A stretch of 64,000 bases of DNA from positions 4,464,001 through 4,528,000 of the forward strand of contig NZ_CP080598.1 in assembly GCF_019598945.1 (NCBI RefSeq), written 5' to 3'. Below the pieces are notes generated by a model. The model was given only the letters and a program-made list of their open reading frames with translations. It was not told the DNA's origin and searched no databases. Shown here piece by piece: positions 36,631 to 43,551 of the stretch. Source of the DNA: Sphaerospermopsis torques-reginae ITEP-024 (GTDB lineage: Bacteria > Cyanobacteriota > Cyanobacteriia > Cyanobacteriales > Nostocaceae). A program made the position numbers and the translations under genes. Every line of letters begins with the position of its first letter. Within the stretch, counting starts at the first letter, position 1.

Positions 36631-36750
36631 ATTGAGGAATGTAAAGATACATCACTGATTTTAGCAGCCTTTATCCGTATTTATTGGTTTTTGCTGGTCT
36701 TTTTTTGTAATTTTTTTTGTAATAGGGGCGATCGCTATAGCTATGACATC

Positions 36751-36978
36751 TCATAGCATATCAATAAATCTTTCAACATCAATATGAGCTTGTTTTAAGA
36801 TATGGGCGAGAGTAGAGCGTTTAACAGTTTTATGGGCGGGAACTGTCAACTTGAAGACCTCATCATTTAGTTGTTTTTCTAATCGAATGTGGCTACCGCG
36901 TTGACGAACTACAATCCATCCATCTCGTTCTAGAGCAGCTATGATTTTATGGTATGGAAGACTAGGAACTTTAGTCAT
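36751..36978 (-). CDS. hicA: HicA-family toxin (mRNA interferase)
   Basis: A protein of 75 residues: MTKVPSLPYHKIIAALERDG, WIVVRQRGSHIRLEK with the catalytic-type GSH histidine, and LTVPAHKTVKRSTLAHILKQ. It matches HicA, a dsRBD-like RNase. It follows HicB with a 4-base overlap (ATGA). It is a complete module as far as can be seen. Confidence 0.9.
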   Translation of the reverse strand: MTKVPSLPYHKIIAALERDGWIVVRQRGSHIRLEKQLNDEVFKLTVPAHKTVKRSTLAHILKQAHIDVERFIDML

Positions 36979-37178
36979 AGAACCAACTCTCTGACAATCA
37001 TACCTTCCCTCAAGGAAAATTCATTTTCTATAGGTTCAAGATATAACTCTATAGCTTCTTGAATATTTGCTAATGCCTGATCAACATTTTCCCCTTCACT
37101 GATACAACCAGGTAAGGAAGGGACATAAACAGTATAACCACCTTCATCACTAGGTTCTAAGATTACTTTTAGTTTCAT
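36975..37178 (-). CDS. hicB: HicB-family antitoxin
   Basis: A protein of 67 residues from the ATG at 37178. A longer frame to 37310 would translate the duplicated leader and is rejected. It shows MKLKVILEPSDEGGYTVYVP, SLPGCISEGENVDQALANIQ, EAIELYLEPI, the degenerate RNase H-like HicB fold. No C-terminal DNA-binding domain is present, as in many short HicBs. The order antitoxin then toxin is the reverse of E. coli but usual in cyanobacteria. Confidence 0.88.
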   Translation of the reverse strand: MKLKVILEPSDEGGYTVYVPSLPGCISEGENVDQALANIQEAIELYLEPIENEFSLREGMIVRELVL

Positions 37179-37200
37179 ATTTTTAGATCCATATATGGAT

Positions 37201-37277
37201 TTTGTAAACTGTTGCTTTGATTTTAGCAAATCAGAATGTAACTCGATACAGGTAATTTTAGCAGACTTTATCCGTCT
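37201..37277 (-). repeat. Duplicated leader, copy 1 (before hicB)
   Basis: About 77 bp nearly identical to 37604-37692 upstream of the UPF0175 gene (both contain TTGCTTTGATTTTAGCAAAT and CTTTATCCGT). The block ends the truncated DUF3368 gene and begins the hicB leader. A shorter trace (TTTTAGCAGCCTTTATCCGT) lies at 36659-36680 before the vMAP-N gene. Confidence 0.75.
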
Positions 37278-37360
37278 TTGTTGTAAATCTGCTGTAAAAG
37301 TGACAAGCAACGAACAGTGGCTAAATTACTCAAAGGTGAGGTATCGCTAATAACAATCAT
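37268..37360 (-). pseudogene. DUF3368 (PIN-like) toxin, truncated to its first 30 residues
   Basis: The start MIVISDTSPLSNLATVRCLS is the hallmark of DUF3368 proteins, the usual partner of UPF0175. Its ATG overlaps the UPF0175 stop (ATGA). After LLQQIY the sequence enters the duplicated leader block and stops within NKDG. The remaining ~130 residues, with most PIN acidic residues, are missing, so no toxin can be made. Confidence 0.75.
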
Positions 37361-37596
37361 AACCAGCCTTTTGACCGTAAATGTTGAATATCTTCCTGTA
37401 ACTCAGCTACATCATAATGAATACATATTCCCCGTTGGGCAAGTAATTTTTGAAACTTAATTTGATTCATTCCTATGATTTCACTAGCTTTACCCAAGCT
37501 GATTTTTTCTTGCTGGAATAACATAATTACAATTTCTAGCAAAAGTTGATTTTCTGATAAACCACTAGCTTTGACGACTTCATCCGAAATTATCAT
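37357..37596 (-). CDS. UPF0175 family antitoxin, orphaned
   Basis: A protein of 79 residues from the ATG at 37596: MIISDEVVKASGLSENQLLL, then VIMLFQQEKISLGKASEIIG and MNQIKFQKLLAQRGICIHYD, the UPF0175 HTH-containing pattern. Such proteins pair with DUF3368 PIN-like toxins; the partner here is only a stub. It may be retained as an antidote to related toxins elsewhere, or is on its way out. Confidence 0.85.
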   Translation of the reverse strand: MIISDEVVKASGLSENQLLLEIVIMLFQQEKISLGKASEIIGMNQIKFQKLLAQRGICIHYDVAELQEDIQHLRSKGWL

Positions 37597-37603
37597 GATT
37601 GCT

Positions 37604-37692
37604 TTTGTAAATTGTTGCTTTGATTTTAGCAAATAGGAATCTAACTGGATACAGGTAATTTTATCAGACTTTATCCGTATTTATCCGTCTTT
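37604..37692 (-). repeat. Duplicated leader, copy 2 (before the UPF0175 gene)
   Basis: The second copy of the block at 37201-37277, with an extra TCCGTATTTA unit. It ends eight bases before the UPF0175 ATG, so it probably contains the promoter or the 5' untranslated region. Confidence 0.7.
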
Positions 37693-37825
37693 TTCCGCCT
37701 TGTGTTGTGAATTTTTTTTGCTATCCGCTTTTTTCCGCTTTTCAGGTTTGAGTGTGTGGTGTAGAGTAGTTAAGAATAGATGCAAGTTTGAAATTTGAAA
37801 ACCCTATTAGAGAGTGGATATCAAT

Positions 37826-37945
37826 ATGATCAATAATTTCTTCGGACAATTAGTAGTATTTTTCGTAGGCGCAGCAGCTTTTTGGTTAGCTTTATGGCTT
37901 CTTGGTTTCATTGTTGAATTTATTCCAGCTATATTTGGATTTTAA
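37826..37945 (+). CDS. Small membrane protein
   Basis: A 39-residue ORF: MINNFFGQLVVFFVGAAAFW, LALWLLGFIVEFIPAIFGF. Almost entirely hydrophobic, one or two membrane segments. It is 20 bases upstream of the secreted-protein gene at 37966, same strand, so the three genes to 38743 could be one operon. No strong ribosome site; no known family. Confidence 0.45.
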   Translation: MINNFFGQLVVFFVGAAAFWLALWLLGFIVEFIPAIFGF

Positions 37946-37965
37946 TAACTACACAAAAAATAGTA

Positions 37966-38322
37966 ATGATCAGAAAATTTTGGCGTTTCATTATTGTAAT
38001 CCTAATAATATGCTCATTGCTATTATTGGATAATTTAGAATCCAGAGCAGAATCTATAATAAATAACAAGACACTGGATATTCAGAATTCACAAACTCAT
38101 GTGAGATCGACTGAAGTTGACAATTATCAAAATCAACGCAGTAGAATAAACAATAATGATAATTATCCTGTATTTGAATCTTATTATGACATTGTAGGTA
38201 TAGATGGTTTTAATAAAGGCAGATTTGCTGGTTACTGGGTAGGTAAAAAAATCAGGGAATATGCTTGTGAACAATTCGATTTTTTAGAATGTAATACAAG
38301 GAGTTATATAGAAAATGAATAA
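37966..38322 (+). CDS. Secreted or membrane-anchored protein of unknown function
   Basis: A protein of 118 residues with a signal-type N-terminus (FWRFIIVILIICSLLLLDNL), likely cut near ESRAES. The mature part is Asn-rich and ends with a cysteine pair in REYACEQFDFLECNTRS. No family is recognised. Its end overlaps the next gene by eight bases, so they are probably translated together. Confidence 0.6.
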   Translation: MIRKFWRFIIVILIICSLLLLDNLESRAESIINNKTLDIQNSQTHVRSTEVDNYQNQRSRINNNDNYPVFESYYDIVGIDGFNKGRFAGYWVGKKIREYACEQFDFLECNTRSYIENE

Positions 38323-38743
38323 ATATAATGTCATTGCTTACATCATTAACGCTCTAATACTTTTTTTGCTTTCCTTTGCTTCAACTATTTTTTCGAGAAA
38401 GTACAATTTTAGATCATTGATGACAGAAGCTTTTAAACCGAAAACTGACTTAGAGGTTGATGAGAAGATACAACAAGAATCTCCTTCAGATTCAAAATTG
38501 AAACAAGAAAATATTACACAAGAAAAAGAATTAGATATTAGTAAAATAGAACAAGAATCTCCTCTTGAGTTAGTTTTGATGAAAGAAAATTCATTAGATC
38601 AGGAAAATTCAATCATTGATGGAGAAAGTAAAATTACATCTATCAATGAATTAATTAAGGATAGATATTTTTGGGGCGAAGTTATTCGTCTTTTTATAGT
38701 TATTTTAATTGGGTTTACAATAATTAGGTCTGTTCAATGGTAG
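38315..38743 (+). CDS. Two-helix membrane protein of unknown function
   Basis: A protein of 142 residues: a transmembrane segment near the start (VIAYIINALILFLLSFASTI), a highly charged Glu/Lys/Gln-rich middle with repeated QExS/QES phrases (residues ~45-110), and a second membrane segment at the end (LFIVILIGFTIIRSVQW). It overlaps the gene before by eight bases. No family is recognised. Confidence 0.55.
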   Translation: MNKYNVIAYIINALILFLLSFASTIFSRKYNFRSLMTEAFKPKTDLEVDEKIQQESPSDSKLKQENITQEKELDISKIEQESPLELVLMKENSLDQENSIIDGESKITSINELIKDRYFWGEVIRLFIVILIGFTIIRSVQW

Positions 38744-38878
38744 TAATAAACATTAGTGAATAGTGAGTAGTAAGTAGTAAGTAGGTTGGGTTGAGGAACG
38801 AAACCCAACACATATTTTCTCACAATATTCATAGGAGTTTAACATAGGTTAATGGTGTAGTATCAACTTAATTCAAAA

Positions 38879-39025
38879 TGGCTTATCTGTTAGCTTCCAT
38901 ACCCGCCCAGAAATGAATTTCTGGGCTAATAACCAAAGTAAACTAAAGTTTACTAGATTTTTTCTCTATTTAGTCATCTAAAGATGACTTTTGCTATGAG
39001 CAAGGAAATTCATTTCCTTGTGGGA
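38879..39025 (+). repeat. Four-hairpin repeat, copy A
   Basis: Core 38902-39025: CCCAGAAA-TGAA-TTTCTGGG, AGTAAAC-TAAA-GTTTACT, AGTCATC-TAAA-GATGACT, TTTTGCTATGAG, CAAGGAAA-TTCA-TTTCCTTG. Compared with copy B at 41183-41330, stems 2 and 4 differ by paired changes that keep pairing. The upstream 24 bases are also conserved and read as a 12-codon ORF (MAYLLASIPAQK). Confidence 0.7.
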
Positions 39026-39157
39026 TAAACCCCTTCTTTATCTTTTAATATTCATACATCGTAACCATTGACCATCAATACTAAATTGTTCTAGATGTAA
39101 AATAGCTGAAAATATGACATAATTAAAAATATAATTGACCTGACAGGATAACCAATA

Positions 39158-39403
39158 ATGACCATAGTTAACCTACAAATTCCCTTTGAATCATTAATTA
39201 CTGCAATTTCATCCCTCAAGTTAGAAGAAAAGCAGAAACTTCTAGAACTGCTTGAAGAACAACTTTTAGAAGATGAAGAAGATTTAATAGAGCAAAATAC
39301 CCAAATTATATCCGAAATTGCAGAAGCTCGAAAGGCTTATCAAAATGGTGATTATCAAACGATTCAAGAATATATTGCTAATAGAAATACTCAACCTTTA
39401 TGA
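39158..39403 (+). CDS. Putative antitoxin of a RelE-type module
   Basis: A protein of 81 residues: TIVNLQIPFESLITAISSLK, LEEKQKLLELLEEQLLEDEE (coiled coil), AEARKAYQNGDYQTIQEYIA. It matches the small acidic helical antitoxins found upstream of cyanobacterial RelE-like toxins. The stop overlaps the toxin start by four bases (ATGA). Role inferred from the pairing. Confidence 0.75.
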   Translation: MTIVNLQIPFESLITAISSLKLEEKQKLLELLEEQLLEDEEDLIEQNTQIISEIAEARKAYQNGDYQTIQEYIANRNTQPL

Positions 39404-39660
39404 GTTACAAAGTTATTATACCTAAACCGGTGCAGAAACAACTTGATAATTTACAAAATGATGTATCTGCTAGAGTTTTAGAAAAAATTTTATCTCTAGC
39501 TGAAGATCCGCGTCCATCTGGAGTGAAAAAACTCAAAGGATTTGATAATGAATATAGAATTAGAATAGGAGATTATCGAGTTCGTTATGAAATTGATGAT
39601 CAAACTCTCACTGTTATAGTTCTTCATTGTCTACATCGTAAAGATGTTTATAAACAATGA
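39400..39660 (+). CDS. RelE-family toxin (mRNA interferase)
   Basis: A protein of 86 residues with a full RelE fold: SYKVIIPKPVQKQLDNLQND, then GVKKLKGFDNEYRIRIGDYR, VRYEIDDQTLTVIVLHCLHR and KDVYKQ. The basic residues around KLKG and YRxRxGDYR form the usual RNA-binding face. It overlaps the antitoxin by four bases and the next gene by 17. Confidence 0.88.
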   Translation: MSYKVIIPKPVQKQLDNLQNDVSARVLEKILSLAEDPRPSGVKKLKGFDNEYRIRIGDYRVRYEIDDQTLTVIVLHCLHRKDVYKQ

Positions 39661-40051
39661 TCTTATGTTATCAGATTTTCTCGATGATTTAAAAAGTGCT
39701 GACTTAGTTGGTATTTCCTTAAATCCTCAAACCCTGGGATTACATCTTGACTTTACCTTTGGTCCTGAAGCTGATGATGTCGCTATTGAACTTGACCACA
39801 TTATTCACCTAGTTTTTTCCCAACCTCTAAATACAGATGATGAGGATATTTGTTTTTGGGTAGGAGAAGTTGAACTCAAAAAAATTGAAGATGATATTCA
39901 GAAATATTTATCTAAATCCTATCCATTTGTCAATCAAAATAAAGTAGATAATACCAGTTTAGAATCACCAATTTATTTTCATTTGCAAGGAGATATTTGT
40001 TTAGAGGTTGTTTGTAAAAATTATAAAACTTTTCAACAGGTAAGAAATTAA
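39644..40051 (+). CDS. Acidic protein of unknown function, overlapping relE
   Basis: Up to 135 residues; the ATG at 39644 lies within the toxin's last codons, and MLSDFLDDLKSADLVGISLN from 39665 is a likely alternative start. It is rich in Asp/Glu, with GLHLDFTFGPEADDVAIELD, FWVGEVELKKIEDDI and a C-terminal YFHLQGDICLEVVCKNY. It resembles small immunity or regulatory proteins in general character only. Probably co-translated with the toxin. Confidence 0.6.
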   Translation: MFINNDLMLSDFLDDLKSADLVGISLNPQTLGLHLDFTFGPEADDVAIELDHIIHLVFSQPLNTDDEDICFWVGEVELKKIEDDIQKYLSKSYPFVNQNKVDNTSLESPIYFHLQGDICLEVVCKNYKTFQQVRN

Positions 40052-40064
40052 GTTTTTATCCAAA

Positions 40065-40385
40065 TTAACTCGCTTTTGATTCCAATTCTTCAATTTCCGA
40101 GATATCTAATATATTAATAGGTGGATGGTTTGGAAATTCAACAACAAGACGCAACTCACCACCCATCTCAGTAATATACTTTCGCAAAATTGCAAGCATT
40201 AAATCAGTACGATTTTCCATTTGAGAAACAGTTACTTCTGACATTTGTTCCTGAGTGAGTTTAAGTGCTAATCTCAATTGTTGTCGTGCCATTTCTTCAG
40301 CAATTAGCAACTTAGATTCTTCTTCAATTTTTTGTCGTCTTTCTGGTGATAACTGTTCTAATTTTTCCTTTAAAGTTTTCCCCAT
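40065..40385 (-). CDS. HigA-like XRE antitoxin with a shortened HTH
   Basis: A protein of 106 residues. The helical N-terminus (LKEKLEQLSPERRQKIEEES) and C-terminus (MENRTDLMLAILRKYITEMG, GELRLVVEF) match cyanobacterial HigA-type antitoxins. The central HTH reads LTQEQMSEVTVSQMENRTD, while family members have about nine more residues (roughly LTQEQxAExLxVxQxxVSxMENRTD). An in-frame deletion has removed the turn and start of the recognition helix. It may still bind the toxin but probably not DNA in the usual way. Confidence 0.75.
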   Translation of the reverse strand: MGKTLKEKLEQLSPERRQKIEEESKLLIAEEMARQQLRLALKLTQEQMSEVTVSQMENRTDLMLAILRKYITEMGGELRLVVEFPNHPPINILDISEIEELESKAS

Positions 40386-40389
40386 TGTT

Positions 40390-40779
40390 TTATCCTTTCT
40401 TTTCTTCTGATTGTTTTTTTAGTTGAGCTAAATGTGCATCAAATCTAGCATCAGCAGTTTTGATCAGTTGCTTATAAAAACGACTTTCACTTCCACCTGA
40501 TTTATCACCTGCAACTAATAATATAGCATTCCGTCTGGGGTCGAATGCAAAGGCCACACGCCAAACACCATCTGCTGCTTTAAACCTTAATTCTTTCATA
40601 TTGCTATGGCGCGAACCATTGAGAGTATCAACATGAGGCCGCCCTAATTCAAAACCAAAAGTTTCTAGTAAACTAACACGGGCAAATAACTTATTTTGCA
40701 CATCCTCTGGTAAAGCATCAAATTCAGGTTCAAAATCTTCATGAAATTCGACAGTACAACTCATTAATTCTACACTCAA
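40390..40779 (-). CDS. HigB/RelE-type toxin (addiction module)
   Basis: A protein of 129 residues (MSCTVEF at residue 6 is a possible start). Motifs EFHEDFEPEFDALPEDVQNK, ELGRPHVDTLNGSRHSNMKE, LRFKAADGVWRVAFAFDPRR, AILLVAGDKSG and FYKQLIKTADARFDAHL are the complete cyanobacterial HigB-like family. Upstream of and four bases from the HigA-like gene, the usual toxin-first order. Confidence 0.85.
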   Translation of the reverse strand: MSVELMSCTVEFHEDFEPEFDALPEDVQNKLFARVSLLETFGFELGRPHVDTLNGSRHSNMKELRFKAADGVWRVAFAFDPRRNAILLVAGDKSGGSESRFYKQLIKTADARFDAHLAQLKKQSEEKKG

Positions 40780-40797
40780 AGACGGAAATATTCAATA

Positions 40798-40878
40798 TTA
40801 TAATTGCTCATGCCTTCCTTTTTTGAATAATCTAGTTACTAATTTACGACTCAAATTTTTGTCAAACAGCAATTTCAA
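40798..40878 (-). pseudogene. DUF5615 (Mut7-C-like) toxin, truncated to 26 residues
   Basis: Beginning at a TTG that overlaps the DUF433 stop, the frame reads LKLLFDKNLSRKLVTRLFKK and then leaves the family (GRHEQL, stop). LLFDxNLSxxLVxRL is the signature start of DUF5615 proteins, normally ~110 residues. Only the first helix is left, so the toxin is dead. Confidence 0.6.
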
Positions 40879-41105
40879 TTAGCACCTACCGCAGCAACTA
40901 AACGATGTTCACGATCAGCAGCAAATTCTAAACAAGCTCTAATATCTGCTTCCGTTAATTCAGGAAAATCCTCTAATATTTCTGTATAAGACATCCCAGA
41001 CGCTAACCAACCTAAAACATCATAGACTGTAATTCTCATCCGGCGAATACAAGGTTTACCACCCCGTTTATCTGGTTCAATGGTAATGATATCTTGATAG
41101 CTCAT
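40875..41105 (-). CDS. DUF433 family antitoxin
   Basis: A protein of 76 residues: DIITIEPDKRGGKPCIRRMR, ITVYDVLGWLASGMSYTEIL, EDFPELTEADIRACLEFAAD. This is the complete DUF433 HTH pattern. DUF433 proteins pair with DUF5615 toxins; here the partner is only the stub at 40798-40878, so the antitoxin is orphaned. Confidence 0.85.
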   Translation of the reverse strand: MSYQDIITIEPDKRGGKPCIRRMRITVYDVLGWLASGMSYTEILEDFPELTEADIRACLEFAADREHRLVAAVGAN

Positions 41106-41182
41106 ATTATTTACTCTATCTTACTCTATACCATTTTAACATCTAGGGAGCGAGATGCAAATAATAAACAAGCTCGAAAAAA

Positions 41183-41330
41183 TGTCTTATTTGTTGGCTT
41201 CCACACCCGCCCAGAAATGAATTTCCGGGCTAATAGTCAAAGTTTACTAAAGTAAACTATAGATTTGTGCGCGTTTTCAGTCATCTTTAGATGACTTCTG
41301 CTATGAGACTGGGAATTCATTCCCAGTCGG
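41183..41330 (+). repeat. Four-hairpin repeat, copy B
   Basis: Core 41206-41330: CCCAGAAA-TGAA-TTTCCGGG (one mismatch), AGTTTAC-TAAA-GTAAACT, AGTCATC-TTTA-GATGACT, CTGCTATGAG, ACTGGGAA-TTCA-TTCCCAGT. Same orientation as copy A. The conserved upstream segment reads MSYLLASTPAQK. Confidence 0.7.
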
Positions 41331-41370
41331 ATGATCGGTTTTACGTTAAGTTGACACCAATGAGCATTGC

Positions 41371-41796
41371 TTAACTTTTATTCGCTGCCCAAATAATAGC
41401 AGTATCTTGATATTCTTTAAACATTGGATCAGCCGTAATAATTGTCATATCCTCCATTTGTGCCTGAGCTATTAACATTCGATCAAAAGGATCTTTATGA
41501 TGTAAAGGTAAAGTCGCTGTTCTGAGTGCATGAGAAGCTGTAATTTCCAAATATTTCGCACCTAACCGCACCATGCGACTAGAAATGTAACTATCTATTG
41601 GTTCTGGTAATGGTAACTTACCGTTGCCTGCGGCGGGCGAAGCCATCGCCACTTTTATTCCCATTTCCCACACACTAGCAACAGAAAGCCATAGTTCGTT
41701 GTTTTCATCAGCTATCTGTGCGATCGCCTCTTCATTTAAACGCTCTGGTTCAACAAACCACCATAACCAACATTGAGTATCCAATAAAAATTTCAC
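41371..41796 (-). CDS. vapC: VapC-family PIN-domain toxin
   Basis: A protein of 141 residues. PIN acidic residues are visible in KFLLDTQCWLWW, SVASVWEMGIK (Glu) and HHKDPFDRMLIAQAQMEDM with TIITADPMF. It probably cleaves a tRNA or rRNA. Odd feature: between GIKVA and GKLPLPEP lies MASPAAGN, coded by a GC-rich 24-27-bp segment (about 41627-41653) typical of very small dispersed cyanobacterial repeats and absent from usual relatives. It overlaps vapB by four bases. Confidence 0.87.
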   Translation of the reverse strand: MKFLLDTQCWLWWFVEPERLNEEAIAQIADENNELWLSVASVWEMGIKVAMASPAAGNGKLPLPEPIDSYISSRMVRLGAKYLEITASHALRTATLPLHHKDPFDRMLIAQAQMEDMTIITADPMFKEYQDTAIIWAANKS

Positions 41797-42038
41797 TCTT
41801 CACTACCCTCAAATGCTGCCAAAATATCATCTGGTAAGGGCGCATTAAAGTCTTCTGGTACTACAAAAAGTCCTTTATCTTGCCCTAAACTGTCACGTCT
41901 ATTAGATGAGACACTAAAAGGAACTAGCTTGGCCACAGGAACACCCCGGTTAGAGATGATAATTTCCTCACCCAGTTCTACACGAGATAACAGACGTGAA
42001 AGATTTGTTTTAGCTTGATGGATATTGACAGTTTCCAC
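41793..42038 (-). CDS. vapB: VapB/Phd-YefM-family antitoxin
   Basis: A protein of 81 residues: METVNIHQAKTNLSRLLSRV, ELGEEIIISNRGVPVAKLVP, the Phd/YefM DNA-binding domain. The C-terminal segment ends in PLPDDILAAFEGSEE, the toxin-neutralising tail common in these proteins. Its stop overlaps the vapC start (ATGA). Confidence 0.9.
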   Translation of the reverse strand: METVNIHQAKTNLSRLLSRVELGEEIIISNRGVPVAKLVPFSVSSNRRDSLGQDKGLFVVPEDFNAPLPDDILAAFEGSEE

Positions 42039-42162
42039 GGCTTTTTAGCTAAGTTTATAAACTAAGTTTAGTACCATTTTCAAATTATTTCAAGATATAC
42101 TAACTTTGCGCCTTTGCTTCTACCCTGCGGGATCTCCTGACGGAGATTGCGCGAAACTTGAC

Positions 42163-43107
42163 TCAATGTGTAATTGCGATCGCAATTTTCCCCACAGTCC
42201 TTTCACCCTCACTATACCGATGGGCTTCTGTTAATTCTTGTAACGGATATGTGCGATCAATCACAGTCCGCAATTTACCCGCTTCAATTAACTCCTTCAA
42301 ATAACCCAAATCCTGACTATTCGGCTTTTCCAAGACAATTTTCGCCTTTTGCCCAGGAAGAAACGCCGTTAAAACACTCTGTAGAATTACCTCTGGTATA
42401 GGCAAAGTTGATACATAAATTCCATTTGGCGTTAAAACATTTCTGCAATTAGAAAACGAACTTTTAGCAACCGCATCAAAAATGATATCGTACTGCACAT
42501 TACCTTTTGTAAAGTTTTGTTGCGTATAGTCAATAACTAAATCTGCGTTCAAAGACCTCACCAAATCCAAATTTTTAGCACTGCAAACACCAGTCACTTC
42601 AGCACCTAACGCCTTAGCAATTTGCACCGCAAACACCCCTACACCGCCCGAAGCACCGTTAATCAATACCTTTTGACCTGATTTGATATTTCCCAAATCT
42701 CGCAGGGATTGGAGAGCCGTTAACGCTGCTAATGGGACGGTGGCAGCTTCCTGAAAACTCATGTTAGTAGGTTTAGTAGCTGCTAAATTTTCCGGGATGG
42801 CTGCGAACTCTGCATAAGCACCCCCAGGAAAGCTGGTACTGCCATAAATAGCGTCACCTCCTTTAAAGCGCGTCACCTGTGAACCAACTGCCACCACTTC
42901 TCCAGCGACATCAAAACCGAGAATAAGAGGAAATTTGTTTCCAGTCAAAATGCTTAACATTCCTTTGCGGGTTTTCCAGTCAATAGGGTTAACACTACTA
43001 GCGTGAACCTTCACCAATAGCTGATCAGGTTTGATTTTTGGTTGTTCCACCTCTTCATATTGCAAGACTTCAGGAGAACCATAACGACGTATCACCATAG
43101 CTTTCAT
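42163..43107 (-). CDS. Zinc-independent quinone oxidoreductase-like protein (MDR family)
   Basis: A protein of 314 residues from the ATG at 43107 (MKAMVIRRYGSPEVLQYEEV). GroES-like N-terminal domain with HASSVNPIDWKTRKG and FPLILGFDVAGEVVAVGSQV, then a Rossmann domain with VLINGASGGVGVFAVQIAKA for NADPH. No structural-zinc cysteines. It resembles NADPH:quinone reductases and enone reductases. Eleven residues upstream there is another ATG, less family-like. It stands alone next to the TA island; the real substrate is unknown. Confidence 0.87.
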   Translation of the reverse strand: MKAMVIRRYGSPEVLQYEEVEQPKIKPDQLLVKVHASSVNPIDWKTRKGMLSILTGNKFPLILGFDVAGEVVAVGSQVTRFKGGDAIYGSTSFPGGAYAEFAAIPENLAATKPTNMSFQEAATVPLAALTALQSLRDLGNIKSGQKVLINGASGGVGVFAVQIAKALGAEVTGVCSAKNLDLVRSLNADLVIDYTQQNFTKGNVQYDIIFDAVAKSSFSNCRNVLTPNGIYVSTLPIPEVILQSVLTAFLPGQKAKIVLEKPNSQDLGYLKELIEAGKLRTVIDRTYPLQELTEAHRYSEGERTVGKIAIAITH

Positions 43108-43551
43108 AAAAATTCCCATCCTTATATATTTGTTTGCCATAATTACAGTTTAGCGATTGCGCGTAGCGCAGCGCCGTAGGCGATCGCCAAAAGTTCAACA
43201 AGACTTATTTACTGTTACCTGTCACCTAATTTGAGATTATTTTTCATTCCCTATTCCCTATTCATAAACATTCAGTCGTCAGCATTCAGCCATTAGCAAA
43301 AATCATAAAAAACACAAATATTAGTCTGTAAATTTCCTTATGAAAAAGCTGTGAAACCTAGACAAATTATGAAAAACTTTCAAGGCTTATAATTTCACCA
43401 ACCTGTATATTTACATCTCTAAGCTGATTACTGATTACTGATAGTTGATTACTTATTTCTATTCCCTCCCTTAAACAAAATAAGATTACTTGCAAATTAT
43501 CTGCATTAAGACTATAGTATTATTAAACCATGACAGCCTTCAGCTAAAATC
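43108..43551. other. Intergenic region with small dispersed repeats
   Basis: No gene seen. It holds a GC-rich small dispersed repeat at about 43153-43190 (GCGATTGCGCGTAGCGCAGC... GGCGATCGCC) and short GATTACTGAT units near 43427-43445. Confidence 0.55.
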
